Assembly (NCBI GenBank): GCA_964410965.1 | Contig: CAYPIY010000011.1 | Coordinates: forward strand, 1-64,000 | From: JBBIRG01 sp964410965 | GTDB lineage: Bacteria; CLD3; SB21; JBBIRG01 | Reading direction: 5' to 3' | DNA length: 64,000 bases | Shown: positions 46,701 through 55,401 of the stretch, in pieces | Layout: the number at the start of each line of letters is the position of its first letter | Numbering within the stretch: the stretch's first letter is position 1 | Made by a program: the position numbers and the translations under genes | Notes under the pieces: model-generated | Told to the model about the DNA's origin: nothing | What the model saw: only the letters and a program-made list of their open reading frames with translations | Databases searched by the model: none

Positions 46701-49700
46701 GCATCGCGCTCGGAGACTGTAACGGAGACGGAAAAACAGATATCGTTGTTACCGGAAGCAACAATACGGTTTCGGTATTTAAAAATCTCTGCGGTCCGGA
46801 CACGATTACTTCAGGTTCGTTCCCCCTAAAGGTTGATTTCACTGCCGGTACAGGCACTGCCAGCGTTGTCGCGGGCGATCTCGACGGAGACGGAAAAACG
46901 GACATTGTATCGCTGAACAGTCTCGGAACCCCTTCGGTTTCGGTATTCCGTAATCAAGCTGTCGCGGCGCCGTCTGTCACATCTTTTTCACCGGTATCAG
47001 GCCCGGTGGCTACGGTTATTACCATTAACGGATCGGATTTTAATTCCGCATTAGCAAACAACATCGTATATTTCGGGGGAGTCCGGGCGACGGTCACCGG
47101 AGGGAATTCCACACAACTGACCGTTACCGTACCGGCGGGCGCTGCTTATGGACCCATCTCAGTCACCGACACCGCCACACACCTGACAGGCTATTCCCCT
47201 CTTCCGTTTACCGTGACGTTCAGCAATACAGCGCCGCTGGATGAAAACGCGTTTTCTTCCGCGGGTTCTTTCGCGACCCGGGTATCCCCATGGGCCGTTT
47301 CACTCGCCGATATCGACGGCGACGGGAAACTGGACGCGCTGGTGCCCAATTACGGTACGGACCATTACATATCGGTTCTCCGGAATACCGGCAATCCGGG
47401 AACCGTTTCCTTCGCGGCCAAATCGGATTTTGCCAGCGCGGGGGCTCCCGCTTCCGTCAAAACGGCGGATTTTGACGGCGACGGAAAACTGGACATCGCC
47501 GTAACGGCAATCAATGACGGAATCCTTGCGATGGAGGTGTTCCCGAACCTGAGCGTACCGGGAAGCATCACGCTGGGGACCAAGACCGATCTGAACACGG
47601 TCGCTTCGGCCAATCCGACATCCGCGGTCGGCGATATCAACGGCGACGGCAAGCCGGACATAGTCGTCGCGAACGGAAATCATTATCTGATCTCCCTGTT
47701 CATCAACAACAGCGGCCCCGGATCAGTATCCTTCTCGTCCGCGATTGATCTGGCGACTACCGAACACCCCGCCGCGGGAGCTCTGGCCGACTTCGACGGC
47801 GACGGCAAGACGGATATGCTGATCGTCAGCGCCAACGCCAATTCCATTTCTGTATACCGAAATATCAGTACGGCGGATTCCGTGAAGTTCGCCTCGAAAA
47901 CTGATTTTACAACGGGCGCCACTCCCATGAACGCGTCCGCGGCCGATCTGGATCACGACGGGAAATATGATATTGTTGTAACGGATTATGAAGGCAATAC
48001 GGTCAGTGTTTTCAGGAATACCTGCACACCCGGGAACATTTCTTTCTCATCAAGGACGGTTTACGGAGCCGCGACCCATCCCGTCGGAATCTCACTTGAA
48101 GATATCGACGGGGATGGTAAAATCGACATCATCACCGGTCATCAATCCGATTCCGTGTCTGTTTTCAGGAATGAAGGCTCAGCCGGAAACATCGCTTTCG
48201 GTTCCAGAATCAATTACTCTGCACCGAATACTCCACTCGTAGCCGCTGCCGGCGATATCGACGGAGACGGTAAGCCGGATATTTTGTTTAACCGAAACAC
48301 AGCTTCGGCCGTCGGTGTGTTGCGAAATGTCATGGTTGCTCCGCCGGTGATTCACTCTTTTTCACCGTTACACGGCCCTGTTGGTACGTCTGTAATCATC
48401 AGTGGTTCCGGTTTCAATCCGATCGCTGCGGACAACATGGTTCATTTCGGAGGCATAAAAGCAAATGTGCTCGATGCCGATTCAGCGCAACTGTTAGTAA
48501 CAGTTCCGGCAGGCGCGTCTTACGGACCGGTTACCGTTACGGAAACCACAACAGGATTGACGGCTTTTTCAGGACAAGCGTTTGCAGTAACATTTTCGGG
48601 ACAGCTGACCATTAACGGATCCATTTTCGGTGAAAAAATCGATCTGCCGGTCGGATCGAATCCTCAGTTACTCGCAGTCACGGATGTCGACGGGGACGGG
48701 AAACCGGATCTTGCCAGCTGCAACTCAACAATTAGCACCGTTTCTTTGTTCAGAAATGTCAGTGTGACCGGGACGCTCACGGCAGGTTCGTTTGAGGATA
48801 CGTCGCATTTCCCGACCGGAATTTCCCCGAATGACATTGCGTTCGGGGACCTGAACGGGGACGGAAAACCCGATATGGCAACTCCCAACTCGGGTGACAA
48901 TACTGTATCTGTTTTAATGAATACAAGCGTGACAGGATCGATCAACGCCGGTTCATTCGCCGGTAAAGTTGACTTCGCCGTCGGCAATTCCCCAAGACGA
49001 ATTCTGATCGGCGATGCAGACCTGGACGGCCGTGCGGATATTCTGGTTACGGACTTTAATGATCACACGGTCTCGATCCTGAGAAATACCGGAACGAAAG
49101 GAATCATACACGCAGGCTCATTCGCAACCGCGGTCAGTTACTCAACAGGCACGAATCCGCACGGGTTTGCCCTGGGGGATGTGGACCATGACGGAAAACC
49201 GGATCTAGTAGTCGTAAACCATGGCGCCCATACCCTTTCCGTACTGAAAAACCTGAGCAGTCCGGGTACGCTGAACAGCGGGTCTTTCGCCGGCAAAGTC
49301 GATTTTTCAACAGGCTCATATCCCAACAGCCTCGCCCTGGGCGATCTGGACGGCGATGGCCGGGATGACATCGCCGTGACCAATTCTGCCGCGAATACCA
49401 TATCTGTGTTCCGCAACGCCGGAATAAACGATACGGTTACTTCCGGGTCGTTTGAAACGCCGGTTGTTTTCACTGCGGGCACTTATCCGTACGGCATTAC
49501 ATTCGGCATGATGAACGGCGATCACAAACCGGACATGATCGTGGCCAACGCCAACGGAGCAAGCATTTCCGTCTACCAGAACAACAGCACCGCCGGCTCG
49601 ATCACATCAGGTTCGTTCGGGGACAGTGTGAATTTCTCTGCCGGACCGACACCCTACATCGCCGTTCCCTCTGATCTGGACGGAGACGGAAAGCCGGATC

Positions 49701-52700
49701 TGGCGGTGACTGTTTACGGAGCGAATGCATTGTCCGTTTTCCGAAATATCACTCCGTCCGTTCCTGCCGCTCCAAACAATCTTGACGCGTTCACCAATAC
49801 GAGCAGTCAGATCCGCCTTAGCTGGCAGCCGGGCTCCGGAAACCCGGACAAATATTTTATTCACCGCTCTGCGAACTACCACGGAACCTATTTCCTCATC
49901 GACTCTGTAACCGCTCTGCACACGGATTGGACGGACACCGGACTGACGGCTTCCACAAAATATTTTTACAAAATAAACGCGACAAACATGTGGGGATCAT
50001 CGTCATTCTCCAACATCGACAGCGCGGTTACTTATGCTCCCGAACCGGTCGCGCAGCCGTATGATATCGCATTCTCCGGTGTTACCAGTTCGTCATTCAA
50101 TGTTATATTCAAACGGGCTGCCGGAAATCCTGATGGTTACATCGTTCTGCGCACCATAAGTGAATGGCCGGAACTGCATCTGCAGGACGGGCTTGAATAT
50201 AGTCCGGGAGATTCAAACGACATCGCAAGAGTCGTAAGTTTCGGCGCAGACACTATGTTCAGCCAGACAGACCTCACGGCCGGGACACAATACCGGTACA
50301 TCATTTTTTCTTTTAACGGAAACGGGTTAACTACCAATTACCGGACTTCTTCCGCTCTTACCGGTGTCCGGTATACATACGCGGTTGAACCTCAGGATCA
50401 GCCCGCTAATCTGTCTTTTTTATATCTGACCGACACTTCATTCACGGTTTCATTTGATGAAACCGCCGGTTCGGGAGAAAATTATATCGCGATTCGCAGA
50501 ATTGGAAATCCTCCGACCGGTTTGCCTGCGGACGGGGATTATTATAATCCGAATCAGGCTATTGGAGACGGATTAGTCGTTTTCACGGGCAACGGTACTA
50601 CTTTCGATCAGGGTTATTTATCTCCCGGAACAACCTACCATTATTTGATCTTTTCTTATAACGGCGTGGGAGAAACCAACAATTACCTGACAACTTCCCC
50701 GCTGTCCGGCAGCATTACGACAAATGGAACAAGTGAACCGCCCACCGCGCCATACAATCTTGATGCGACCGCCGTTTCGGACAGCCGGATCACCCTTAGC
50801 TGGCGGCCAAGTTCCGGAAATCCGGATCAATACGTGATTCACCGTTCCATGAGCTACAACGGGGTTTATTCCATAATTGATACTGTGACCGCTCCTGATA
50901 CGGCGGCAACAGACACCGGACTTACGGCTTCCACAAAATATTTCTACGAAATAACCGCGATAAATTCGCAGGGTTCATCGTCGGCTTCCAACATTGACAG
51001 CGCAACAACTTTTGGGATCGCACCCACGAAGCCGGTGAATTTCTCGGCTGCGGCTGTCGATCATGAAAAGATAAAACTAACCTGGTCCCGCAGTTCCAAC
51101 CAGCCTGACTTGTACCGGATATACCGGTCTTATGATCCGGGTGTAAACGGTTATGATCAGTTAGATTCCGTTCAGGGAACCGACTCGACTTACACCGATC
51201 AGGGATTGAATGAAAACAAAGTGGTTTGGTACTGCGTTCAGGCCGTGAACGGCTGGGGAATCTCTCCGTTTTCCGATGAGGACAGCGCGAGAACTTTTTA
51301 TGAACCGCCTGCGTTTGGGGAAACGCCCGTTTTCAGTCCGGAAAATCCGGGTATCAACCAGCAGGTTGTCGTCGGGATAACCATAACGGGAAGTCCTTCG
51401 AGTGTAACCTTGCGGTATGGCCATAACAGCGATTTTTTTAATTTTGTTGAAAAAAATATGACTTTGTACAGCGGTGCATATATCGCTGATATTCCGTCCG
51501 ATTTCGTCAAAGAAGACGGTGCATGGATACGCATTATAGCCTCGAATATGGCCGGTACTTTTTATTATCCTGGCGTCGATAAACATTATGGCGTTCCTCT
51601 GCAGCTCAGCACCGATAATCTGGACACTCTCATGGAAAGATCTACCAGAGGTTGGCTCAAAGGTGTTACTATCGGATGCGGCACTTACTGGCTGGTCTCG
51701 TTGCCGGGCAACACAGACCTGAATTTAGTTTCCGCCTGGGGTAATCAGGAAATGACCTCCAGAGGGCCGCTCAACTGGCGTGCCGTTGAATGGGATACGT
51801 TGGCTCATCAGTTCAGGGATATTACAGTCATGAATTCCAATAAGGCTTATTTCATCTGGAATCTAAACAAGGTGAATCCGTTCTTATATCTTGGCGCATG
51901 TACAACAAACAAACTGGACCTGCTCGATTCAGTCCGGCTGGCTCCGGGATGGAATATCATACCCAATCCATACACTTTTCTGCTGAGTTTTGATATTATT
52001 GATACGCTGATCGATCAGCATGTGTACTGGAAAACCGTTTCCGGCTGGCAGCACACAACCATGATCCAACCGTTTTATGCTTTCGCGCTTTATAACCGGA
52101 CATCCCGAACGATACGTTTGAGTGATGCGATATCCATAAACGGATTATTCGATAAACCTTCCATCCAGAAACAGGCCGGTTTGTGGAATATAAATTTTGC
52201 GGCACGAGCCGGGAGTTTTACCGATGAGGATAATTTCATCGGAGCTGCTTCTTCCGCAAGCACAGGAAATGATCCTCTGGATATTCACAAACCGTTCGAT
52301 ATGGGCGACGGAATATGTTTGCATTTTAACCAGGACGGTAAACCGATGGCTGCCGACATCCGGCCGGTATCTGAAAACGTGCATTCATGGGATATGACTG
52401 TGAACAATCATACGAAACTTACGTCCGTCACGCTGGATTGGGAAAACACAGGATTTCCCGACAACCATGCCGCCTGGCTGGCCGATATCGATAACAACGC
52501 GTTTATTGATCTCAGGCAGCAAAACATTTATAATTTCAAATCTCAAAAAGAGCATCATTTTAAAATTCTGGCGGGCGATGCGGATCATATCACTGAAGAA
52601 CTTGCCCTGCTGAAACAAAACATGCCGGAACGGTTCTCGCTGCATCCGAATTTCCCCAATCCTTTCAACCCGAACACCACGATCCGGTTCGACGTCGCGA

Positions 52701-52906
52701 AGACGGGGAAAGTGAAACTGTATGTGTACAATGTTCTCGGGCAGCTTGTAACGATACTGGTCAGCGGAACTCTTGAAACCGGAAAATATGACATTCAGTG
52801 GAACGGCAAAGACAACCGCGGAAACGCGGTATCCAGCGGAATCTACATTTACCGGCTGGTTGCGGGCGGGTATGTGAAAGCACGAAAGATGGTGCTGGTA
52901 CGGTAG
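43724..52906 (+). CDS. Giant T9SS-sorted protein with propeller, Fib_succ_major, IPT/TIG and FG-GAP/VCBS repeats
   Basis: At 3060 aa it is the largest protein here. Order: signal peptide; Asp-box propeller (about 20-310); FN3-like domain (about 318-405); a Fibrobacter succinogenes major paralogous domain (about 407-607, DGREYSMVTIGTQTWMAENL to GFAVRCIQ); three rounds of an IPT/TIG domain (FSPxSGPVxT at about 609, 1082 and 1539), each followed by FG-GAP/VCBS repeats with calcium-type DLDGDGKxDI loops; several FN3 and EPxxQPxN modules (about 2010-2525); the shared C-terminal module (GWNIIPNPY, KPFDMGDG, ADIRPVSENVHSWD); and the T9SS type A domain (about 2966-3060). GGGAG precedes the ATG. The Fib_succ stretch (about 45040-45560) is AT-richer than its surroundings, suggesting domain acquisition. 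Surface adhesion or matrix binding is inferred. Confidence 0.88.
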   Translation: MKKTIIILILGFAFTGYASLYPQVNPWIQKNSGLPATPSVRAICRNTSGDLFIGVDNHGVYRSENGGNLWVESNTGLSTTSVWDLIHVTGNRLIAATLSGIYLSTDNGVNWSQKTTQAANALRISATGDILAGLDEGIAKSTDSGLTWFMSSGGLPTAIIRSLTSDQEDNQGLYAATDQHGIFKSTDNGNFWFPVNQGITDTSVMFFSIVFNSDNELFTGYNDGLYYSSDFGNTWSEIYHRSGRIFKTLAFTQNGQIFRGDVDAGVHLSTDNGSSWDSVSNGLTNGYIMELVIPDTGLIYAGTGDGFFVNDSYLYPTAPANLIAEAVGARKINLMWNRSANNPVSYFIYRSNSVSGNFSLIDMVTAPDTVYTNTGLNPSTEYYYTIIASNTWGSSPTSGVDSATTLQVFVDPRDGREYSMVTIGTQTWMAENLMATKYRNGDDIPNVTDNGTWSGLSTGGYCDYGNDTNNSNIYGRLYNWHAVNDIKGLAPLGWKIPSDADWDTLIAYLGGSNIAGGKLKETGSFHWNVPNTGATNETGFTALPGGHRFYDGTFNRLGLNGYGWSNTVYNVDTTQAWRRRLSFDSSNIQRDFSWKKNGFAVRCIQSNLTEPPSLTSFSPSSGPVGTTITISGLNFNTTPSNNIVYFGAMKAAVTGGNSTQLTVTVPAGATYAPITVTDTTTGLTSYSSSPFRIIFGSTGSIDAGSFAGKVDFTVGATPYNNDLALGDLDGDGKTDIAVANQQGNVIAVLRNTGTAGSVSSGSFAPKVDFSVGQRVLDVAIGDLDGDGKPDMVSANADNNTISVLRNTSTPGIIDAGSFAPKVNFTTGGYPYSVAIRDFDGDGKPDIAVVNNNSSTLSIFKNQCAKGVITDTSFASKIDFATSSGPFYLDLSDLDGDGKPDIVTGGTNTTLSVFRNTCTPGIISSGSFDTRIEFTTGGYPARPAIGDLDGDGKADLAVSNYGTDNFSVLRNNGIPGTVRFIPRVDFASNINPAGIALGDCNGDGKTDIVVTGSNNTVSVFKNLCGPDTITSGSFPLKVDFTAGTGTASVVAGDLDGDGKTDIVSLNSLGTPSVSVFRNQAVAAPSVTSFSPVSGPVATVITINGSDFNSALANNIVYFGGVRATVTGGNSTQLTVTVPAGAAYGPISVTDTATHLTGYSPLPFTVTFSNTAPLDENAFSSAGSFATRVSPWAVSLADIDGDGKLDALVPNYGTDHYISVLRNTGNPGTVSFAAKSDFASAGAPASVKTADFDGDGKLDIAVTAINDGILAMEVFPNLSVPGSITLGTKTDLNTVASANPTSAVGDINGDGKPDIVVANGNHYLISLFINNSGPGSVSFSSAIDLATTEHPAAGALADFDGDGKTDMLIVSANANSISVYRNISTADSVKFASKTDFTTGATPMNASAADLDHDGKYDIVVTDYEGNTVSVFRNTCTPGNISFSSRTVYGAATHPVGISLEDIDGDGKIDIITGHQSDSVSVFRNEGSAGNIAFGSRINYSAPNTPLVAAAGDIDGDGKPDILFNRNTASAVGVLRNVMVAPPVIHSFSPLHGPVGTSVIISGSGFNPIAADNMVHFGGIKANVLDADSAQLLVTVPAGASYGPVTVTETTTGLTAFSGQAFAVTFSGQLTINGSIFGEKIDLPVGSNPQLLAVTDVDGDGKPDLASCNSTISTVSLFRNVSVTGTLTAGSFEDTSHFPTGISPNDIAFGDLNGDGKPDMATPNSGDNTVSVLMNTSVTGSINAGSFAGKVDFAVGNSPRRILIGDADLDGRADILVTDFNDHTVSILRNTGTKGIIHAGSFATAVSYSTGTNPHGFALGDVDHDGKPDLVVVNHGAHTLSVLKNLSSPGTLNSGSFAGKVDFSTGSYPNSLALGDLDGDGRDDIAVTNSAANTISVFRNAGINDTVTSGSFETPVVFTAGTYPYGITFGMMNGDHKPDMIVANANGASISVYQNNSTAGSITSGSFGDSVNFSAGPTPYIAVPSDLDGDGKPDLAVTVYGANALSVFRNITPSVPAAPNNLDAFTNTSSQIRLSWQPGSGNPDKYFIHRSANYHGTYFLIDSVTALHTDWTDTGLTASTKYFYKINATNMWGSSSFSNIDSAVTYAPEPVAQPYDIAFSGVTSSSFNVIFKRAAGNPDGYIVLRTISEWPELHLQDGLEYSPGDSNDIARVVSFGADTMFSQTDLTAGTQYRYIIFSFNGNGLTTNYRTSSALTGVRYTYAVEPQDQPANLSFLYLTDTSFTVSFDETAGSGENYIAIRRIGNPPTGLPADGDYYNPNQAIGDGLVVFTGNGTTFDQGYLSPGTTYHYLIFSYNGVGETNNYLTTSPLSGSITTNGTSEPPTAPYNLDATAVSDSRITLSWRPSSGNPDQYVIHRSMSYNGVYSIIDTVTAPDTAATDTGLTASTKYFYEITAINSQGSSSASNIDSATTFGIAPTKPVNFSAAAVDHEKIKLTWSRSSNQPDLYRIYRSYDPGVNGYDQLDSVQGTDSTYTDQGLNENKVVWYCVQAVNGWGISPFSDEDSARTFYEPPAFGETPVFSPENPGINQQVVVGITITGSPSSVTLRYGHNSDFFNFVEKNMTLYSGAYIADIPSDFVKEDGAWIRIIASNMAGTFYYPGVDKHYGVPLQLSTDNLDTLMERSTRGWLKGVTIGCGTYWLVSLPGNTDLNLVSAWGNQEMTSRGPLNWRAVEWDTLAHQFRDITVMNSNKAYFIWNLNKVNPFLYLGACTTNKLDLLDSVRLAPGWNIIPNPYTFLLSFDIIDTLIDQHVYWKTVSGWQHTTMIQPFYAFALYNRTSRTIRLSDAISINGLFDKPSIQKQAGLWNINFAARAGSFTDEDNFIGAASSASTGNDPLDIHKPFDMGDGICLHFNQDGKPMAADIRPVSENVHSWDMTVNNHTKLTSVTLDWENTGFPDNHAAWLADIDNNAFIDLRQQNIYNFKSQKEHHFKILAGDADHITEELALLKQNMPERFSLHPNFPNPFNPNTTIRFDVAKTGKVKLYVYNVLGQLVTILVSGTLETGKYDIQWNGKDNRGNAVSSGIYIYRLVAGGYVKARKMVLVR

Positions 52907-52934
52907 GAAGACACAGAAAACGGATCATGCGGAT

Positions 52935-53035
52935 GAACACGGATCAAACGGATATACACGGATTTGCACGGATAATACAAAAAGGCCTAAGGATTTAATC
53001 CGTGGCAATCCGTTCAATCCGTGCAATCAGTGTTC
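52935..53035. repeat. Palindromic ACACGGAT-block repeat (copy 3)
   Basis: Left blocks GAACACGGAT, AAACGGAT, TACACGGATTTGCACGGAT face right blocks ATCCGTGGC, ATCCGTTC, ATCCGTGC and AATCAGTGTTC across a short AT-rich loop. It begins 28 bases after the stop of the 3060-aa gene and is the first of three tandem copies. Confidence 0.85.
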
Positions 53036-53040
53036 GGTAT

Positions 53041-53144
53041 TTATGGAACATGGATGACGCGGATCAACACGGATTTACACGGATTAGAAAAAAGGATTTG
53101 TGTTTGATCCGTGATGATCCGTCTGATCCGTGCAATCAGTGTTC
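53041..53144. repeat. Palindromic ACACGGAT-block repeat (copy 4)
   Basis: The same plan: CAACACGGATTTACACGGATT, an A-rich loop, then GATCCGTGATGATCCGTC and TGATCCGTGCAATCAGTGTTC. It shares the linker GTTCGGTATTTATGGAAC with copy 3, which marks the repeat border. Confidence 0.85.
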
Positions 53145-53158
53145 GGTATTTATGGAAC

Positions 53159-53318
53159 GCGGATGAACACGGATTTGTACGGTTGAATACTGAAACCGCA
53201 GATGAACACTGATAAACACAGATAAGAAACCATAGAATGCAAATAATACAAATTATGACTTGGTTTTGATCCGTGATGATCCGTCCAATCCGTGAAATCC
53301 GTGTTCGATTTATAGCGA
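53159..53318. repeat. Palindromic ACACGGAT-block repeat, longer copy (copy 5)
   Basis: Left blocks GAACACGGATTTGTACGG and diverged GAACACTGATAAACACAG, a longer AT-rich middle, then GATCCGTGATGATCCGTCC and AATCCGTGTTC. The copy ends ten bases before the stop of the deacetylase gene. Confidence 0.8.
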
Positions 53319-53327
53319 TCCAATTTA

Positions 53328-54143
53328 TCACAGATAATCCCTCAGCAGCGCAAACCGGTAACCTCGGTTTCGTAGCTCCTCCACGATAACGGGAAGAGTG
53401 TTTCTGGTTTTATATCCCCTGCCGTTGACATGAAAGATCATGATAGCGCCGGGACGGGCTTGCGAAACATTCCATTCAATAATGCGCTCCCCGGGAATCA
53501 GCGGATCAGCGTCCCCGCTCGGAAACGTCCAGTGCACAATGCTGTACATCATCTGGTTGACGGCCAGCAGTGAACGCCGGTCATGATTCCCTCCGGGAAA
53601 CCGAAAGAACCGCGTTTTCACAGGAGCGATGGTGTCGAGTATTCCGCGCGCCCGTTCGACATCCGCAAATACATCCGGCAGGGTCAGGCGTTCCATATGC
53701 TGCGCATGATCGTGCGAGTGGTTCTCGATTTCGATGAACGGCAGTTCCGATAATCCGTTCAGCAGCGGTTCGTTCCGGCGGGCGAATTTCCCGCTGATGA
53801 ACAGGGTTGCCGGCAGTTCGTTGCGGATAATGTAATGAAGCACCGCCGTGTCAAAATAAGACGGCGTTACCGATTCGCACGCGTCAAATGTCAGCGCGAT
53901 GACAGAATCGTGAGTCGGAAGGCGGGTGATGATTTCCGGGGAATGCATCCTGAACGGGAAAACAGGTTCTGAAATACAAGAATCGCCTGTGATCTGATCG
54001 TGACCGAATTCCGCCCTATACGAGTTTTCCTTAAAAAACAAATACAGTAACGAGACTGTCACTCCGGCCAAAAGAAAAATCCCGAATGAATGTTTTTTGA
54101 GAAATCCGGTGATCATGAAGCTTTTATCATAAAATATGTTCAT
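53328..54143 (-). CDS. Membrane-anchored polysaccharide deacetylase (NodB domain)
   Basis: This 271-aa protein has one N-terminal membrane helix (about residues 17-37) and a NodB homology domain. The first motif reads ALTFDACES, where the family usually has TFDDG; the TFDxCE variant occurs in several subfamilies. The metal-binding HxxxH motif is present as NHSHDHAQH, followed by FRFPGGNHD and a late GAIMIFHVNGRG. It probably removes acetyl groups from peptidoglycan or an exopolysaccharide outside the inner membrane. The start could also be the ATG at 54116; neither has a strong ribosome binding site. Confidence 0.85.
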   Translation of the reverse strand: MNIFYDKSFMITGFLKKHSFGIFLLAGVTVSLLYLFFKENSYRAEFGHDQITGDSCISEPVFPFRMHSPEIITRLPTHDSVIALTFDACESVTPSYFDTAVLHYIIRNELPATLFISGKFARRNEPLLNGLSELPFIEIENHSHDHAQHMERLTLPDVFADVERARGILDTIAPVKTRFFRFPGGNHDRRSLLAVNQMMYSIVHWTFPSGDADPLIPGERIIEWNVSQARPGAIMIFHVNGRGYKTRNTLPVIVEELRNRGYRFALLRDYL

Positions 54144-54223
54144 TTCAAAATACTGAAATCCGATCCTTATTTCAAATCCAAATTATCTACGGAAAATATT
54201 TCTGCGATCTAAAAGAATATATA

Positions 54224-54254
54224 ATAAAAAAGGCTTCCTGTTGAAGGAAGCCTT
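54224..54254 (-). terminator. Terminator of the lipoprotein gene
   Basis: A perfect 10-bp stem (AAGGCTTCCT / AGGAAGCCTT, loop GTTGA) is followed on the minus strand by a T-run. It lies 22 bases after the stop at 54277. Confidence 0.88.
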
Positions 54255-54276
54255 AAAATCGGTTATTTCCCTGGTT

Positions 54277-55377
54277 TTATTCTTTTCCAGTTGTTTGCAT
54301 GAAACCTGAATTTATTTTGATACCCTCTTTGGCATAATAAACAATAACTGCGGCATTGGAAACACCAATATTATCGCTTTCATTTGATTCATCCACAACA
54401 TCTGCCGGATCTAAAATAAATCCGAAATAGTAAGTGCCATATGGCACCGACGTGTAAGGCATATTAATCGTATATGATCGCGATACTGTAGTGCCGGCCG
54501 TAACATTGAAAGTGTTGCCCTGAAGTATTTTATAATCGCTGGTAGAAATAATATTATTGGTCGACGCATAATAATCTACACGCGGTCCTGTGGCATCCGT
54601 TTCCCCTGTATTCTTTATGTACAACAATCCGGATAAAACATCTGTTGTTTGATTATAATTAACTGTAGTCTGAGTATAATCCGGAACAAGATTCGCTTTT
54701 GTGGGTATTTTCATGGTAACATTGATTGTTTGAACCGACCCAACCGAAGGCGTGACCGTGATTGAACCCGTATAAGTGCCTGCTGATAAGCTGCCGCGGT
54801 TGACGGTTACGGTTATTGTATCGGTGTCGGTAATAGAAACACCGTTTGTAGGAGATAATGACATCCATGTACGGTCATCGGTGACCGACCATCCAAGGTT
54901 ACCGGTTCCGGTGTTGGATATCCGGAACTGCATGGTTGTAGTGGTTGTTCCGAAATCAAGGTCGGCAGGCGTTACGGACATGGATGGTGAACCGAAGGTC
55001 GTGGTAAATCTCCATCGCGGGCTGTAGGTAGTATCCTCGGCATCATAGGCCCTGATTATCCAGTAATAGGTTGCTCCGTAACTCAAATTGGTTACTCCCT
55101 GGGCTGGAGAAGAGAGTCCCGTCTGATAAATATAAGTAGAGAAATTGGAATCCCCCGATATAAATATATCATACGTCAAAACATCTTCATCAGGATCGCT
55201 GCAGGTCCATGTAAACGTGAAATTAACAGGAACATTCGATGCGTAATTCGCTGGATATGGGCTCGATGGCACAACCGGAGGTTTGTTTTTTCCATCTCCT
55301 AATCCCCCTTTGTCCTCGCAGGAAGCCAGGGTAAGGACGAAAGCGGAAAGCAGTATTGCAATTAATCTCGTTTTCAT
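54277..55377 (-). CDS. Lipoprotein with FN3-like, BACON-like and CARDB-like domains
   Basis: The signal peptide ends in the lipobox LASC, so the 366-aa product is a lipoprotein. Residues about 33-125 resemble an FN3/Ig sandwich (YPANYASNVPVNFTFTWTCSDPDED, YYWIIRAYD). Residues about 130-225 resemble a BACON domain (DFGTTTTTMQFRISNTGTGNLGWSV, TWMSLSPTNG). Residues about 230-350 resemble CARDB (LVPDYTQTTV, NTGETDATGPRVDYYAS, DPADVVDESNESDN). AGAGGAAA precedes the ATG. It lies 24 bp after the PorV/FadL-like barrel gene and is probably co-transcribed with it. It could be a surface-exposed binding lipoprotein. Confidence 0.82.
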   Translation of the reverse strand: MKTRLIAILLSAFVLTLASCEDKGGLGDGKNKPPVVPSSPYPANYASNVPVNFTFTWTCSDPDEDVLTYDIFISGDSNFSTYIYQTGLSSPAQGVTNLSYGATYYWIIRAYDAEDTTYSPRWRFTTTFGSPSMSVTPADLDFGTTTTTMQFRISNTGTGNLGWSVTDDRTWMSLSPTNGVSITDTDTITVTVNRGSLSAGTYTGSITVTPSVGSVQTINVTMKIPTKANLVPDYTQTTVNYNQTTDVLSGLLYIKNTGETDATGPRVDYYASTNNIISTSDYKILQGNTFNVTAGTTVSRSYTINMPYTSVPYGTYYFGFILDPADVVDESNESDNIGVSNAAVIVYYAKEGIKINSGFMQTTGKE

Positions 55378-55401
55378 TGTATTTCCTCTCTCTGATTTAT
55401 A

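Noticed and set aside
52935..53318. CRISPR array
   Set aside because: Block length is 8-12 bases with irregular spacing and inverted order in each second half; there are no unique spacers of constant length and no cas genes.
53041..53331. A 96-codon minus-strand frame in the repeat cluster
   Set aside because: It consists of translated ATCCGTG blocks (repeated RIRRIITD-like and NPCKSV-like strings). Such frames are artefacts of the palindromic repeats.
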